A stretch of 48,850 nt of DNA, taken from the NCBI RefSeq assembly GCF_024158605.1, contig NZ_JAMZGM010000023.1, positions 1 to 48,850 on the forward strand, written 5' to 3'. Made by a program: the position numbers and the translations under genes. The notes below the pieces were generated by a model, which was not told the origin of the DNA, ran no database searches, and worked only from the letters and a program-made list of their open reading frames with translations. Below, in pieces: positions 1 through 8,894 of the stretch. Each line of letters opens with the position of its first letter. Position 1 is the stretch's first letter. This DNA comes from Sebaldella sp. S0638. GTDB lineage: Bacteria; Fusobacteriota; Fusobacteriia; Fusobacteriales; Leptotrichiaceae.

Positions 1-74
1 TCATTTCGGACACCTGCCTTCTCTCAATTAGTTTACACAATCAAGATTTTTGTGTCCACTTTTTCATACTAACA
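1..74 (-). mobile_element. End of an IS3-like insertion sequence (partial)
   Basis: On the minus strand the sequence from position 74 begins TGTTAGTATGAAAAAGTGGA. This resembles the inverted repeats of IS3/IS150-type elements, which start with TG and have an AAAAAGT(T)GGAC core. About 50 bases further in, an AGGTG ribosome-binding site stands six bases before an ATG at positions 4-2, which would be the first codon of the transposase OrfA running off the window. The exoprotein reading frame at 41-3580 loses its family-like sequence exactly at this boundary. The family assignment is inference from the end sequence alone, because no transposase residues are visible. Confidence 0.5.
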
Positions 75-3000
75 CCACTTCCATAAAAATTACCTAAGTT
101 TATATATTTACTTCTTGTTTCAAGAAGATATTTTGATGTTGGATCGTTTGACATATTAAAAAGACTGCTTTGTGCTGCCAAAGGATTTATCGGTAATACT
201 CCTGTTGCTTTTATATCAAGTATCGGATCCATATTCTTTACTATATTTATTATTCCCGAACCGTTACTTACTCCTGTATTCACAGTTTTTCCTGCCACCA
301 ATCCACCGCTTGTTGTACTCCCTGTGATTATTTGTGAATCTCTGTCTATTTCTGCCGTTAATATCAGGTTGCCTGTAGTTATTATGAGATTTCTCGCTTC
401 TATTACACTTGCTTGCCCTGTTACATAAGATAAATCTCCATTTTTTACTAATCTTCTGTATCTTACCGGTCTTGTTGTACTGTTTATTCCATGCCACTCT
501 ACTTCTTCATATCCGTCTTTAAGCTGGATTCCTGTCCCAAGTGTTGTTGTATTTGTTATTGTCCCCACTGTGAGTTCTGCTGTATTTCCTGCTGATATTT
601 TTCCATCCTTATTATTTAATTCATTTCCTGTTATTTGAATGTTATTTCCTGCCGAGATATTGGCATAAGTTGTTTGAGCATTGCTTTTTAGTATCCCTTT
701 TATTGATTCTCCCGGATACATAAGTGTATCTGATGCTGCTACTCCAAATTCTCCATCTGTTACAAATCTTGAATGTATTTCTGATCCGTAATAGTAATCA
801 AGTAAAGAATTAAATCCTCCTTGTGCATTTGCCATACTTAGTATTGAATTGAAATGATTTACTCTTCCTGCATTTGATCCTGCATTTTCTTCTCTTCCAA
901 ATGCCCATTTACTGTTGAACTCAGCTTCTGTGTAGATTTGTCCGTCCCAAGTCTTATAGTATATCTCATAATCTGTTAACCCGGTTACTTTTCCTATATT
1001 ATCTATTTTGGTTACTTCCATAGAGATATCTCCGGAACTCTGTATCATTCCTGTCTGATTCAGAAGATAGTTTCCCTTTAGATTGATAAGTCCTGTTGAT
1101 AGAAGTTCTCCACTCAAATTTTCAAGCGTATTAAATTTTATATCTAATAACTCTCCACCATATATTGCCATACCTACATTATTAGTTATCTTATCTGTCG
1201 CTATCAGTCCAAGCTGTTCTGAAAAGGCTATTAACTCATTATTTACTATGTTATAAGCACTTATTCTTCCATTTTCTCCTGTTATCATACTATTATTTAC
1301 TACAGTTCCTGTTCCTTCTAAAACTATTATTTCAGAAGCCAGTTCTGTATTATTAATGATGTCTCTTCCTTTTATCTCTATATACCCTGCTCCTGTTGTC
1401 TCTCCTGAATTAAGTATATCAAGACCATTCACCTGAAGATAGTCCTCGCCATGTAATGTTCCATTCAGTGTCAGGTTTCCTCCAGATGTTAGCACTACAC
1501 TGTTTCCTCTTATCAAGCCTGTATTTCCATAACCTGATAGATTTCCCATATCTACTGATGCTGATTCTATTGTTCCGCTGTTTGTTAGGTTTGTATTATT
1601 AAGTTCTACTTTTTGATTCGACCCTATATATCCTCCAACATTGTTAATGAAGGCATTATTAGCTTTAAGCACTCCGTCAGCTGCAAGTGTCCCAGAATTA
1701 GTCAAACTTAAAGTTATTAGCTCCATATTTGTAGCACTTATATAGTTTTGGTTCGTTATATTATTTCCTTTTAATTTTGCATTATCCAACACTATTATCT
1801 GGTTACTGCTAATGATATTTCCAGATACATCTACATCCAGATTTTCTGTTAATATTTCTCCGCTATTTGTAAATGTTGTTCCTCTTGATACTATTTTATC
1901 TGAGACTTTTAAAGTACCAGTATTTGTTATATCTTTTGCAGTTAATGTACCACCTGCATTCACGATATTATGGTTTTCAAAATTCTCGTTTACTGTAAAA
2001 TCTCCATTTGTATTTGCTGTACCTCGATTTACTACATTTCCTGCTGCACTTATTCCAGCTCCTGTATTTATCTTCCCAGTTGTTTTGTTATCTATATTTT
2101 TTGTAGTAAGCTTTTCGTTAGTTAATATTTCGCCATTATTATCAAGATTTTCTGTTTCTATCTTTCCCTCAGCTACGATATTTCCTGTATTATTAGTATC
2201 TTTTGCCGACAAATCTCCTGCTGTCTGAATATTACCAGAGTTATTGAGATTCTTTTCTATCTTTATACTATCTTTTCCGTATAAAGTTCCTTGATTTGTC
2301 GTATTTCCTTTTATATTCAGATTCTTATCAGAAAAAACTTTCCCTGTATTAGCAACATCTCCACCTACAGTTACATTTCCTTCACTCTGCATATCTGACT
2401 TATTTGTTAGACTCTTACCTACTTTTATTTCATCTTTTCCATAAACCAGATCAGAAGCTTCAAGATTACCTTTTACTTCGAGTGATCCTTCTGATAAAAG
2501 CTGTCCATTACTCTTAGTATCTCCGCCTACAGTAATATTTCCTTTTGAATACACTGTTACATTACTTTCAAGATCCCCAGTTACTTCCAGTTCACCAGCC
2601 TGAGTCCCTGATCCTTTCAGTGAAGTTTTATCAGCTTCTATCTTCACTTTACCTTCTGAATAAGTCGAAGACTCCTGTGTAAATTCCTTAGCTTTTATAT
2701 CTATACTTTCCTTAGCCTGCATTCTATTAGTAACTATCGTTCCATCTGCATTTATTCTCAATACACGCTCAGAAATAACATCTCCGTTAACTCCAACATT
2801 ACCATTTACTGCTACTATCTTTATCTGATTCCCGTATACACTTCCAAAGGCTGATGATGATATCAAAAGTTCGTTATTATTTGTTCCTTGCTTTGTATAC
2901 TCCTTTGTATCAGGATTATAGTCAAAATTCCCGGCTATCAAGTCTACCTCTGCATCTTTAGCATGTATCTGACCATCTATATTTATATTCTTTGATAGTA

Positions 3001-3580
3001 ATGCAAGATATCTCACACCCTCTGCATTTATTCCGTCACGCCCTACTGTTATATCTCCACCCCTAATATTAAAAGGAAGAAGATTCCCATTTCCGTCTAC
3101 ATCCACTCTTGATGTAGTGAACATCACTTTATCAAAATTTATAAATCCTGTATTGTTCAAATAGAATCCATTCGTTGATAAGAAAACCATGTCTGTCTTA
3201 TTACTTGACATCACCTCAAGAAATGCTTCTATTTCTACCCTGTTCAGTATCAGCCTTGCTGCCTGTTCTCTACTAAGATTAGGATTAGCTGCCATCATTC
3301 CTGCTAGATAACTTCTTCCTACACCTTCACCAAAGTTATTAAATACTACTCCTTCTTTAGTTTGGAAGTTCTCAAAATCATTTACGCTTATACCTTTATT
3401 ATTCGGTGTATTTATATTTATTATTGCAGCCTGTCCATTTTGAGCTCTGTCTATACTTGTATTTTGATTTGCATTTCTATCTAACTTTATATCTGCGAAC
3501 ATAAAGCTATTCAGCATTCCCAATAAAAGACCTATTGCTATGTTCCTGTTTACGAACCTTTCCCATTTACCTTTCTTCAC
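41..3580 (-). CDS. TpsA/FhaB-like filamentous haemagglutinin exoprotein, truncated at its C-terminus
   Basis: This is a two-partner-secretion exoprotein of 1179 residues. The start is GTG at 3580 with AGGAGGG five to six bases upstream. A signal peptide (about residues 1-29, cleavage after FMFA) is followed by a TPS domain, with the typical NGFYLNNTGFINFDK segment near residues 137-151. Then come hundreds of residues of short beta-helix repeats of the type 'xGNLxxxGxIxxxGxLxxK', as expected for a surface adhesin. Near residue 1165 the text NLGNFYGS, which in this family normally leads into a long C-terminal region, runs into GVSMKKWTQKS and a stop. Those last residues are encoded by the apparent IS end. 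The intact protein was therefore probably longer and this copy is likely interrupted. No TpsB outer-membrane transporter is in the window. Confidence 0.85.
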   Translation of the reverse strand: MKKGKWERFVNRNIAIGLLLGMLNSFMFADIKLDRNANQNTSIDRAQNGQAAIININTPNNKGISVNDFENFQTKEGVVFNNFGEGVGRSYLAGMMAANPNLSREQAARLILNRVEIEAFLEVMSSNKTDMVFLSTNGFYLNNTGFINFDKVMFTTSRVDVDGNGNLLPFNIRGGDITVGRDGINAEGVRYLALLSKNINIDGQIHAKDAEVDLIAGNFDYNPDTKEYTKQGTNNNELLISSSAFGSVYGNQIKIVAVNGNVGVNGDVISERVLRINADGTIVTNRMQAKESIDIKAKEFTQESSTYSEGKVKIEADKTSLKGSGTQAGELEVTGDLESNVTVYSKGNITVGGDTKSNGQLLSEGSLEVKGNLEASDLVYGKDEIKVGKSLTNKSDMQSEGNVTVGGDVANTGKVFSDKNLNIKGNTTNQGTLYGKDSIKIEKNLNNSGNIQTAGDLSAKDTNNTGNIVAEGKIETENLDNNGEILTNEKLTTKNIDNKTTGKINTGAGISAAGNVVNRGTANTNGDFTVNENFENHNIVNAGGTLTAKDITNTGTLKVSDKIVSRGTTFTNSGEILTENLDVDVSGNIISSNQIIVLDNAKLKGNNITNQNYISATNMELITLSLTNSGTLAADGVLKANNAFINNVGGYIGSNQKVELNNTNLTNSGTIESASVDMGNLSGYGNTGLIRGNSVVLTSGGNLTLNGTLHGEDYLQVNGLDILNSGETTGAGYIEIKGRDIINNTELASEIIVLEGTGTVVNNSMITGENGRISAYNIVNNELIAFSEQLGLIATDKITNNVGMAIYGGELLDIKFNTLENLSGELLSTGLINLKGNYLLNQTGMIQSSGDISMEVTKIDNIGKVTGLTDYEIYYKTWDGQIYTEAEFNSKWAFGREENAGSNAGRVNHFNSILSMANAQGGFNSLLDYYYGSEIHSRFVTDGEFGVAASDTLMYPGESIKGILKSNAQTTYANISAGNNIQITGNELNNKDGKISAGNTAELTVGTITNTTTLGTGIQLKDGYEEVEWHGINSTTRPVRYRRLVKNGDLSYVTGQASVIEARNLIITTGNLILTAEIDRDSQIITGSTTSGGLVAGKTVNTGVSNGSGIINIVKNMDPILDIKATGVLPINPLAAQSSLFNMSNDPTSKYLLETRSKYINLGNFYGSGVSMKKWTQKS

Positions 3581-4118
3581 TTATTCCCTCCTGTTTTACT
3601 TTTTTCATACTCCCTTTTTTCCTTCCTAAAATTTTGTGATTCTTATTAAATATATTAATTAGCTAACTTATGCAACAAATCTATTAATTTAAAGATCATT
3701 TTATTATCAACTGATACTTTGCCATGATCCAGTTCACTTTTCCCATAACCAAAAATGAGATATCACAAGATATCTTCTTTAAAATATTTAGTACAATGGT
3801 TTGTTCCTTTTATTTTTCCATTTAACTCCATTACCCATTTTTCCTCCCATTTATTTTTTCAAATAAAAAAGGAAAATTAAAATATCTAATTACTATAAAA
3901 ATACTACTCTACTTTTATACTTACTAATGATTCCTGAAATTAATTATTGTTCCGCTTCTCATTACTTATATTAAATATTAAACTTTCCATCTAAATTAAA
4001 TCGTTTCATTATTATAACATATCCAAAAATCTCCCGCAACACATTATTAAACAACTTTATAATTATCAAATAAAAACTACAAAAATTCCCGAAATATTTA
4101 TTTACCAAAAAACACCAC
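3581..4118. other. AT-rich intergenic region with a small coding-like remnant
   Basis: These 538 bases lie between the exoprotein start and the end of the next gene. They hold the exoprotein ribosome-binding site and a 7-base inverted repeat, AGATATC-acaa-GATATCT (3758-3775). On the minus strand at 3655-3762 there is an open stretch of about 36 codons without a convincing start, ending in IDLLHKLAN and a stop. It could be a gene remnant. No confident promoter or terminator was found. Confidence 0.5.
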
Positions 4119-4787
4119 TCAATTCAACACCTTAATCAAAAACTCCTGATACCCTCTCAAATCAGCTTTCGAAATATCCTCCTCAAATTTCGCAGTTGAT
4201 ACATTCCCCTCAAACAGCTCCTCGACCATTTTCTTACTCTTCTTATCAACATAAAGCTTTAAAGATTTTCCATCCTTCAAATCAGCCGAACCATTCTTAT
4301 ATACCAGTTTACTTACGTCACTCTTCACACCGAATTTACTAAAATAACTATCTCTGAATTGATCACTTTTAAACGAAACCACTCCGTTTGCCCTACCGTC
4401 ACTGCCAAAATTTATATTTAAAGTAAATGCCTGTGAATTAATTTTATATCTTTTCAGCTCATGCCTTTCAAAAAACATCTCTAATCTGTCATTTAAAGCT
4501 GTTTGTATGACAGTTTCCCCGTCGAAATACCCGTCAGGTACATTAAACTTAAAAATCAGATCCTTTAATTTCAAATCTGTCTGCCCCGAAAGATACCCGT
4601 TTTTAAGCGTAAAATATCCGCTCCCGCCGGCCAGATCAGCCCTTACTATCCCTGTATAATTCTCACTGTTAAATGTAATAAGTCCGTTTTTCACTTCCAG
4701 TCCTTTATTATTTATATTCACTTCATTTACAGAAGAGTACAAAATCCCTCCAAAAACTAAAATCAAAAACAACAATAACTTTTTCAT
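4119..4787 (-). CDS. Secreted paralogue of the MORN/YwqK-like lipoprotein family, without a lipobox cysteine
   Basis: This 222-residue protein has a clear Sec signal peptide (about residues 1-19). Where its relatives carry a lipobox cysteine it has LYSSVNE, so it is probably soluble in the periplasm or secreted. The body follows the family plan: 'YTGIV', 'GYFTLKNGYLSGQTDLK', 'FKFNVPDGYFDGETVI', then 'GVVSFKSDQF'. These glycine-centred beta-hairpins resemble MORN or YwqK repeats. It is the last gene of a tight operon, 14 bases after the HAD gene ending at 4802. Molecular function is unknown; the assignment rests on similarity to the four lipoproteins at 6703-9560. Confidence 0.75.
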   Translation of the reverse strand: MKKLLLFLILVFGGILYSSVNEVNINNKGLEVKNGLITFNSENYTGIVRADLAGGSGYFTLKNGYLSGQTDLKLKDLIFKFNVPDGYFDGETVIQTALNDRLEMFFERHELKRYKINSQAFTLNINFGSDGRANGVVSFKSDQFRDSYFSKFGVKSDVSKLVYKNGSADLKDGKSLKLYVDKKSKKMVEELFEGNVSTAKFEEDISKADLRGYQEFLIKVLN

Positions 4788-4801
4788 TCTCCCACTCCTG
4801 T

Positions 4802-5632
4802 TTATTTATTTTTTCCATTAATTTCCATTATTTTATCTGCTGCTTCCGCCACACTTCTCACCACAAAAGCTGCCTTCTCTCTTATGCTTTCCTCTGAATG
4901 AGCCATGGCAAAACTATACCTGCATACTTCAAAACCGGGCAGATCATTATATGAATCGCCAATATACGCCGCTTCATCAGGACTTATATCCAAATATTCA
5001 AGAAGTTTCAGTACAGCAGTACCTTTGGAATTATTTTTCGGTCCTATTTCCACACTTCTGCTCCCTGTTATAAAAATCTCACTTCCGTAAAATTCTTTCT
5101 GCATCTCTTCCAGTATCTTATATTTCTTGTCTTTCCCAGTTCCGATATTTATTTTCAGAACTTTTTCTGCATCTGACAATAAAAGTCTCAAATGCATCTT
5201 AGTCAGATACTTTGTATTAAATCTTTTTCTATATAGTAAATTTATAACTCTGCTCACAAAAACCGCAGGTCTGAAATAATTACTCGCTTTATCTGTCACC
5301 AGTACATAAAAATAAATATCCTTTATATATTTTTTCTCCAGTTTTTTTATTATTCTTTGTGCTATACTCTTTTCCAAAAAACTTTCATGTATTATTTCAT
5401 TGTTCGTATTTGATATAACTGCGCCGTTTACACTTATTTTATACAAAGGGATTTTTAGATTTTTTTCCACTTCATATATGGATTTTTCCAGACGTCCTGT
5501 TGCTATCGCCAGCTTAACATTATTGTTCTCTAATTTTTTCAAAGCTTTTTCATTTGCCTGATTTGGCTTCACATGATTTCTTGCTTTATGTATTAACGTC
5601 CCGTCCAGATCAGAGATAAATATTTTTATCAT
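4802..5632 (-). CDS. Cof-type HAD-IIB phosphatase
   Basis: This 276-residue cytosolic hydrolase has all the HAD motifs: DLDGTL (nucleophile Asp8, general acid/base Asp10), IATGR (motif II), a lysine in 'GPKNNSKGTA' (motif III) and GDSYND near residues 225-230 (motif IV, magnesium ligands). The central cap is of the C2B type, as in Cof and YkrA proteins that dephosphorylate sugar phosphates or pyridoxal phosphate. The substrate cannot be read from the sequence. It lies 23 bases downstream of a sibling gene (5656-6492) and 14 bases upstream of the secreted paralogue, so the three are probably cotranscribed. The C-terminus EVCRYSFAMAHSEESIREKA is almost shared with the sibling, which indicates a local duplication. 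Confidence 0.88.
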   Translation of the reverse strand: MIKIFISDLDGTLIHKARNHVKPNQANEKALKKLENNNVKLAIATGRLEKSIYEVEKNLKIPLYKISVNGAVISNTNNEIIHESFLEKSIAQRIIKKLEKKYIKDIYFYVLVTDKASNYFRPAVFVSRVINLLYRKRFNTKYLTKMHLRLLLSDAEKVLKINIGTGKDKKYKILEEMQKEFYGSEIFITGSRSVEIGPKNNSKGTAVLKLLEYLDISPDEAAYIGDSYNDLPGFEVCRYSFAMAHSEESIREKAAFVVRSVAEAADKIMEINGKNK

Positions 5633-5655
5633 TTAAAGTCTCCTATAAATTTATT

Positions 5656-6492
5656 TTAAAGCTCTTTTTCACCGTTTACTCTTAATACTTTTTCTACTGC
5701 ATCTGCCACACTGTCCACCACGAACGCCGCTTTACTTTTTATAAAGTCATCTGCATGAGACATAGCAAAACTGTATTTACATACCTCAAAACCGGAAACA
5801 TCATTATATGAATCACCTATAAAAGCCACTTCGTTTTCCGTGAGATTCTCTTTCTCCATTACCATTTTTATGGCATTTCCCTTAGTATTTCCCTTTGGCC
5901 CTATCTCTATACTCTTCGGCCCAGAAATGGTAATTTCCGCATCAGAATGTCTTTCTCTCAATATTTCCTGAAGAGTATATTTATTTGCCGGATCTGTACT
6001 TACAAGAAGTTTTATGATTTTTTCCTTTCTTTCCGCTAGTTCTTTTACTATATCCCCTGAATAGTGTATTGCATTAAACTGTCGCTGATACTTATAGAAA
6101 TTTGCCATTTTCTTCAAAAAATTAGGATACTTGATATATCTTTTTGCTCCTACAGTCTGTAAAACCATATAATTAAGCTCTTTTATATAATTCTTCTCAA
6201 TATCATTTCTTAGTCTGTCAATCACATCATATGTAAAAGTATTTTCCCTTATGAGAATATTATCCTTTGTGTATATCGTTCCTCCGTTCAAACCTATTCT
6301 GTAATTTCGGGAATCTATATAGCCCTCTATTTCCAGAATATGATAATCAAATCTTCCTGTTGCCACTGCAAATTCAATATCGTTCTCATGTAGGAGTCTT
6401 ATTGCCTTTACATTTCTTTCGTTAGGTTCAATTCCGGTTTTGGGTTCATGAATCAATGTTCCGTCTAAATCAGATATAAATAATTTTATCAT
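5656..6492 (-). CDS. Cof-type HAD-IIB phosphatase, sibling of the downstream gene
   Basis: This 278-residue protein has the same architecture as the 4802-5632 product. DLDGTL is at residues 8-13, VATGR is motif II, 'GPKGNTKGNA' holds the motif III lysine and GDSYNDVSGFEVC is motif IV. The two differ mainly in the cap domain, which suggests different substrates after duplication. It is the first gene of the small operon HAD-HAD-secreted paralogue. It lies 210 bases beyond the end of the lipoprotein gene at 6703 and behind a terminator hairpin, so it should have its own promoter. The phosphorylated substrate is unknown. Confidence 0.88.
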   Translation of the reverse strand: MIKLFISDLDGTLIHEPKTGIEPNERNVKAIRLLHENDIEFAVATGRFDYHILEIEGYIDSRNYRIGLNGGTIYTKDNILIRENTFTYDVIDRLRNDIEKNYIKELNYMVLQTVGAKRYIKYPNFLKKMANFYKYQRQFNAIHYSGDIVKELAERKEKIIKLLVSTDPANKYTLQEILRERHSDAEITISGPKSIEIGPKGNTKGNAIKMVMEKENLTENEVAFIGDSYNDVSGFEVCKYSFAMSHADDFIKSKAAFVVDSVADAVEKVLRVNGEKEL

Positions 6493-6633
6493 TTTCTGTT
6501 TCCCCTTTATTTTTTTATTTCATTATACCATATAGCAGAAGAAAATTATATTCGCGAAAATTTTAAAACAGTATTTAAATCTGCCTTTTTTATTATTTTA
6601 TTAATATTCATATTTATTTCCGGTAAATAAAAA

Positions 6634-6664
6634 TTTGACCTGCTTATTATAAAGACAAGTCAAA
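6634..6664 (-). terminator. Rho-independent terminator of the 6703 lipoprotein gene
   Basis: On the minus strand TTTGACTTG pairs with CAGGTCAAA (one GU pair) around a 13-base loop, followed by TTTTTATTT. It lies 39 bases after the stop of the lipoprotein gene. Confidence 0.7.
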
Positions 6665-6702
6665 ATTTTTATATAATTTTTTTTAATTACGTTATTAATA
6701 AA

Positions 6703-7407
6703 CTAAAACACAAGGCTCATATCCATTTTTTCCCCGTTTATTATAGCCGGAAATACAAGATTTTCATATAATTCCGGTGTAGCTGCCGCTTTCGGAACAT
6801 CTTTCTGAATCAGTTTATCCCCTTGATAAATCTCTGTTACTATTTTATTTTCCTCATTTAAATATAATTTCATTACCATATTATCAAAATCAGCTGATCC
6901 GTCTTTAAAAACAAACGATTTACCATTGGCTGTCATGTCTCCGTTTACTTTACCATCTGCATCTATTGTAAAATTCTGTTTTATTTCTACTCCCATAAAT
7001 TTCAGATCAATCTTTGTTGACTCAGGGCGTCCTGCTTTGAAAACTATATGCACTTCTCCCATTTTATCCATTTGAGCAATGTAATCCCCGTCAAAGTTTT
7101 TATCCACAACAGTAAATTTAGCATATTCACCTGATACGTTTTTTATTTCCGTTACTCCGTCCAAATGTCCATCTTTCAAAGTAAGAAAGCCTTCCCATCC
7201 TGTACCGACCTTTTCTTTCAAATTAGTTTTTATTTTCCCTGTGTAAGGCTGCCCTTTATAAGTGACTATTCCTTTATAAGCCTTACCCTTATAAGTAATT
7301 TCTCCTTTTTCATATTTCAGATTTTTATTTGGAATAGTTACTTCCTTTGGCATACATGAAACTGCAAGCCCTAAAATAAGCACCAGCATTAATAAATATC
7401 TTTTCAT
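6703..7407 (-). CDS. MORN/YwqK-like repeat lipoprotein
   Basis: This 234-residue predicted lipoprotein has a signal peptide with lipobox LAVSC (Cys18). After the cysteine comes the family signature: 'TIPNKNLKYEKGEITYKG', then 'KPYTGKIKTNLK', 'GFLTLKDGHLDGVTEIKN' and 'FTVVDKNFDGDYIAQ'. The G-phi-x-x-x-DG-x-x-x-G pattern resembles MORN or YwqK repeats, short beta-hairpins that often bind lipids or partner proteins. Terminators at 7514-7539 (upstream) and 6634-6664 (downstream) make it a single-gene unit. The function is unknown. The protein should sit in the inner or outer membrane facing the periplasm. Confidence 0.82.
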   Translation of the reverse strand: MKRYLLMLVLILGLAVSCMPKEVTIPNKNLKYEKGEITYKGKAYKGIVTYKGQPYTGKIKTNLKEKVGTGWEGFLTLKDGHLDGVTEIKNVSGEYAKFTVVDKNFDGDYIAQMDKMGEVHIVFKAGRPESTKIDLKFMGVEIKQNFTIDADGKVNGDMTANGKSFVFKDGSADFDNMVMKLYLNEENKIVTEIYQGDKLIQKDVPKAAATPELYENLVFPAIINGEKMDMSLVF

Positions 7408-7513
7408 AAAAACTCCCTTTCTTTATTTGTATTATATTTATCAAAAAACAATATAATTAAAATATAACATATCACACATATAAAATCAATTTAATAAACA
7501 ACAGGAAAATAAA

Positions 7514-7539
7514 AATACCGGAAATACAATCCCGGTATT
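7514..7539 (-). terminator. Rho-independent terminator of the three-gene lipoprotein operon
   Basis: On the minus strand AATACCGG and CCGGTATT form an 8-bp stem around GATTGTATTT, followed by TTTATTTT. It starts 13 bases after the stop at 7552 and separates the 7552-9560 operon from the 6703-7407 gene. Confidence 0.82.
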
Positions 7540-7551
7540 ATAGTTTCTGTT

Positions 7552-8196
7552 TTATTTTAATCCTGCCACAGGCAGTAATTCTTCCTCAAAATCTTTTACT
7601 GTAAACAAAAGTATATTTTCTTCTCTTGCCATTAATTTATCACCTTCATATACTTCCGTAATAAGTTTTTGTTTTGTTTCAGGATCAAGAAACATTTTTA
7701 CCTTTAAAGTATCCTTAACAGCAACACCACCTTGAAAATCAAGCTGCTCTCCGGCCTGCTCTATAAGACCGTTCACATTTCCATCTTTATCAAATATCAG
7801 ATCCTGACTTATATCATTAGGAAATTTCCCTTTCAGTTCTTTTAATTCCCCGTTTTCAAAATTCATCGAAAATTCTCCTATTAAAGGATGTTTCAGGATA
7901 TATTCCCCGTCAAATTTCCCGTCTTTTACATTAAATTTGAAATGAGTTTTCGCGGCATCGTTCTTGAAATCAGTAATTCCGTACAAACGCCCGTCTTTCA
8001 GATCGATAAACCCTTCTTCAAACTGTTCTTTATCAGCAATTTTCTTTAATTTTACTTTTCCGGTATAAGGTTTTTCCTTATATAAAACTATACCATCCTT
8101 ATAACTAAGGTGCTTGTCCGGAACAGTGAGCTCTTTCGGCACCCCGCACGATAAGATTCCAAGCATACATATTATCACAAATAATATCCTTTTCAT
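7552..8196 (-). CDS. MORN/YwqK-like repeat lipoprotein
   Basis: This 214-residue lipoprotein starts at ATG 8196. The open frame continues 17 codons further upstream, but AGGAGG four bases before 8196 decides the start. The lipobox is GILSC. The body has the family plan: 'KHLSYKDGIVLYKEKPYTGK', 'GFIDLKDGRLYGITDFKN', 'FKFNVKDGKFDGEYILK', a 'FENGELKELKG' hairpin and a C-terminal 'TEVYEGDKLMAREE'. It is the third gene of a tandem operon, and its ribosome-binding site directly abuts the stop codon of the gene before it, which suggests translational coupling. Function unknown. Confidence 0.83.
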   Translation of the reverse strand: MKRILFVIICMLGILSCGVPKELTVPDKHLSYKDGIVLYKEKPYTGKVKLKKIADKEQFEEGFIDLKDGRLYGITDFKNDAAKTHFKFNVKDGKFDGEYILKHPLIGEFSMNFENGELKELKGKFPNDISQDLIFDKDGNVNGLIEQAGEQLDFQGGVAVKDTLKVKMFLDPETKQKLITEVYEGDKLMAREENILLFTVKDFEEELLPVAGLK

Positions 8197-8206
8197 TTGT
8201 CCTCCT

Positions 8207-8878
8207 CTACTTTTGAGCTTTATGATCCTCAATGGAACTAAATACAATATCTTCTATTGTTTCCAGATTTATTCCCAGAAATTTTTCTGTTTTGGAATAA
8301 GATTTTCCGTCAACAAAGCTCTCCATTGTTATCATCCAGGTATTCTGATCTATTGAAAATTTTGCCTCTATATCCATATTGCTGTCATTTTCTATCTTTG
8401 CCATACCATCTTTAAATGCAATTATAGTCATGATTTTTTTATTTTCATATTTAAATGTCCCGTTTGCCAGTCCGTTTGTGAATGTAAAGTCATAATCTGT
8501 CTTTTCCTTGTCATTCTTCATCTGCATAGAAAGTATCGTCCCGTTGTCAACATTCAGAACAAGCTCTCCGTCTCCGCTTTTATACAACAGTTCTCCCTGA
8601 AATTTTCCTCCGCTTATATTATATTTTAACAGGAATCCGTCTTTTACATTTCTTATCTCTGCATTTCCATCCAGATGTCCGTCTTTTACATACATATAGC
8701 CTTCATTACCTTTTTGGCTTTTCGGAAGAACAAGCTTACCTGTATAAGGTTCTTTTCTGTAGACAATTATTCTGTCCTGAACACTTAAGTGTTTTTCCGG
8801 CAGAATTATTTCTTCCGGTGCCTTACATGCTGTAATTACCAGTAAAACCGGTAAAATAAATAAAAAAAATCTTCTCAT
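8207..8878 (-). CDS. MORN/YwqK-like repeat lipoprotein
   Basis: This is a 223-residue paralogue with lipobox VITAC (Cys18). Recognisable family segments are 'PEKHLSVQDRIIVYRKEPYTGK', split here by its own substitutions, then 'GYMYVKDGHLDGNAEIRN', 'LKYNISGGKFQGELLYK' and 'FTFTNGLANGTFKYE'. It is the middle gene of the 9560-7552 operon, 16 bases after the first gene. The charged C-terminus (SIEDHKAQK) is not conserved among the paralogues. No enzymatic motif is visible; it is probably a surface or periplasmic binding or scaffold protein. Confidence 0.82.
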   Translation of the reverse strand: MRRFFLFILPVLLVITACKAPEEIILPEKHLSVQDRIIVYRKEPYTGKLVLPKSQKGNEGYMYVKDGHLDGNAEIRNVKDGFLLKYNISGGKFQGELLYKSGDGELVLNVDNGTILSMQMKNDKEKTDYDFTFTNGLANGTFKYENKKIMTIIAFKDGMAKIENDSNMDIEAKFSIDQNTWMITMESFVDGKSYSKTEKFLGINLETIEDIVFSSIEDHKAQK

Positions 8879-8894
8879 TCCTATCTCCTAAGTT

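Noticed and set aside
1812-2228. Plus-strand open frame of 138 codons inside the exoprotein gene
   Set aside because: It is antisense to repeat-coding DNA, has no ribosome-binding site, and its composition mirrors the real frame.
3576-3617. A 13-codon mini-frame (MKKVKQEGISEER) overlapping the exoprotein start
   Set aside because: A leader peptide is conceivable, but the nearest purine-rich site is too close or too far for good initiation, and nothing supports translation.
8197-8247. N-terminal extension of the 7552-8196 lipoprotein
   Set aside because: The extension would precede the signal peptide and overlaps the upstream gene; AGGAGG fixes the start at 8196.
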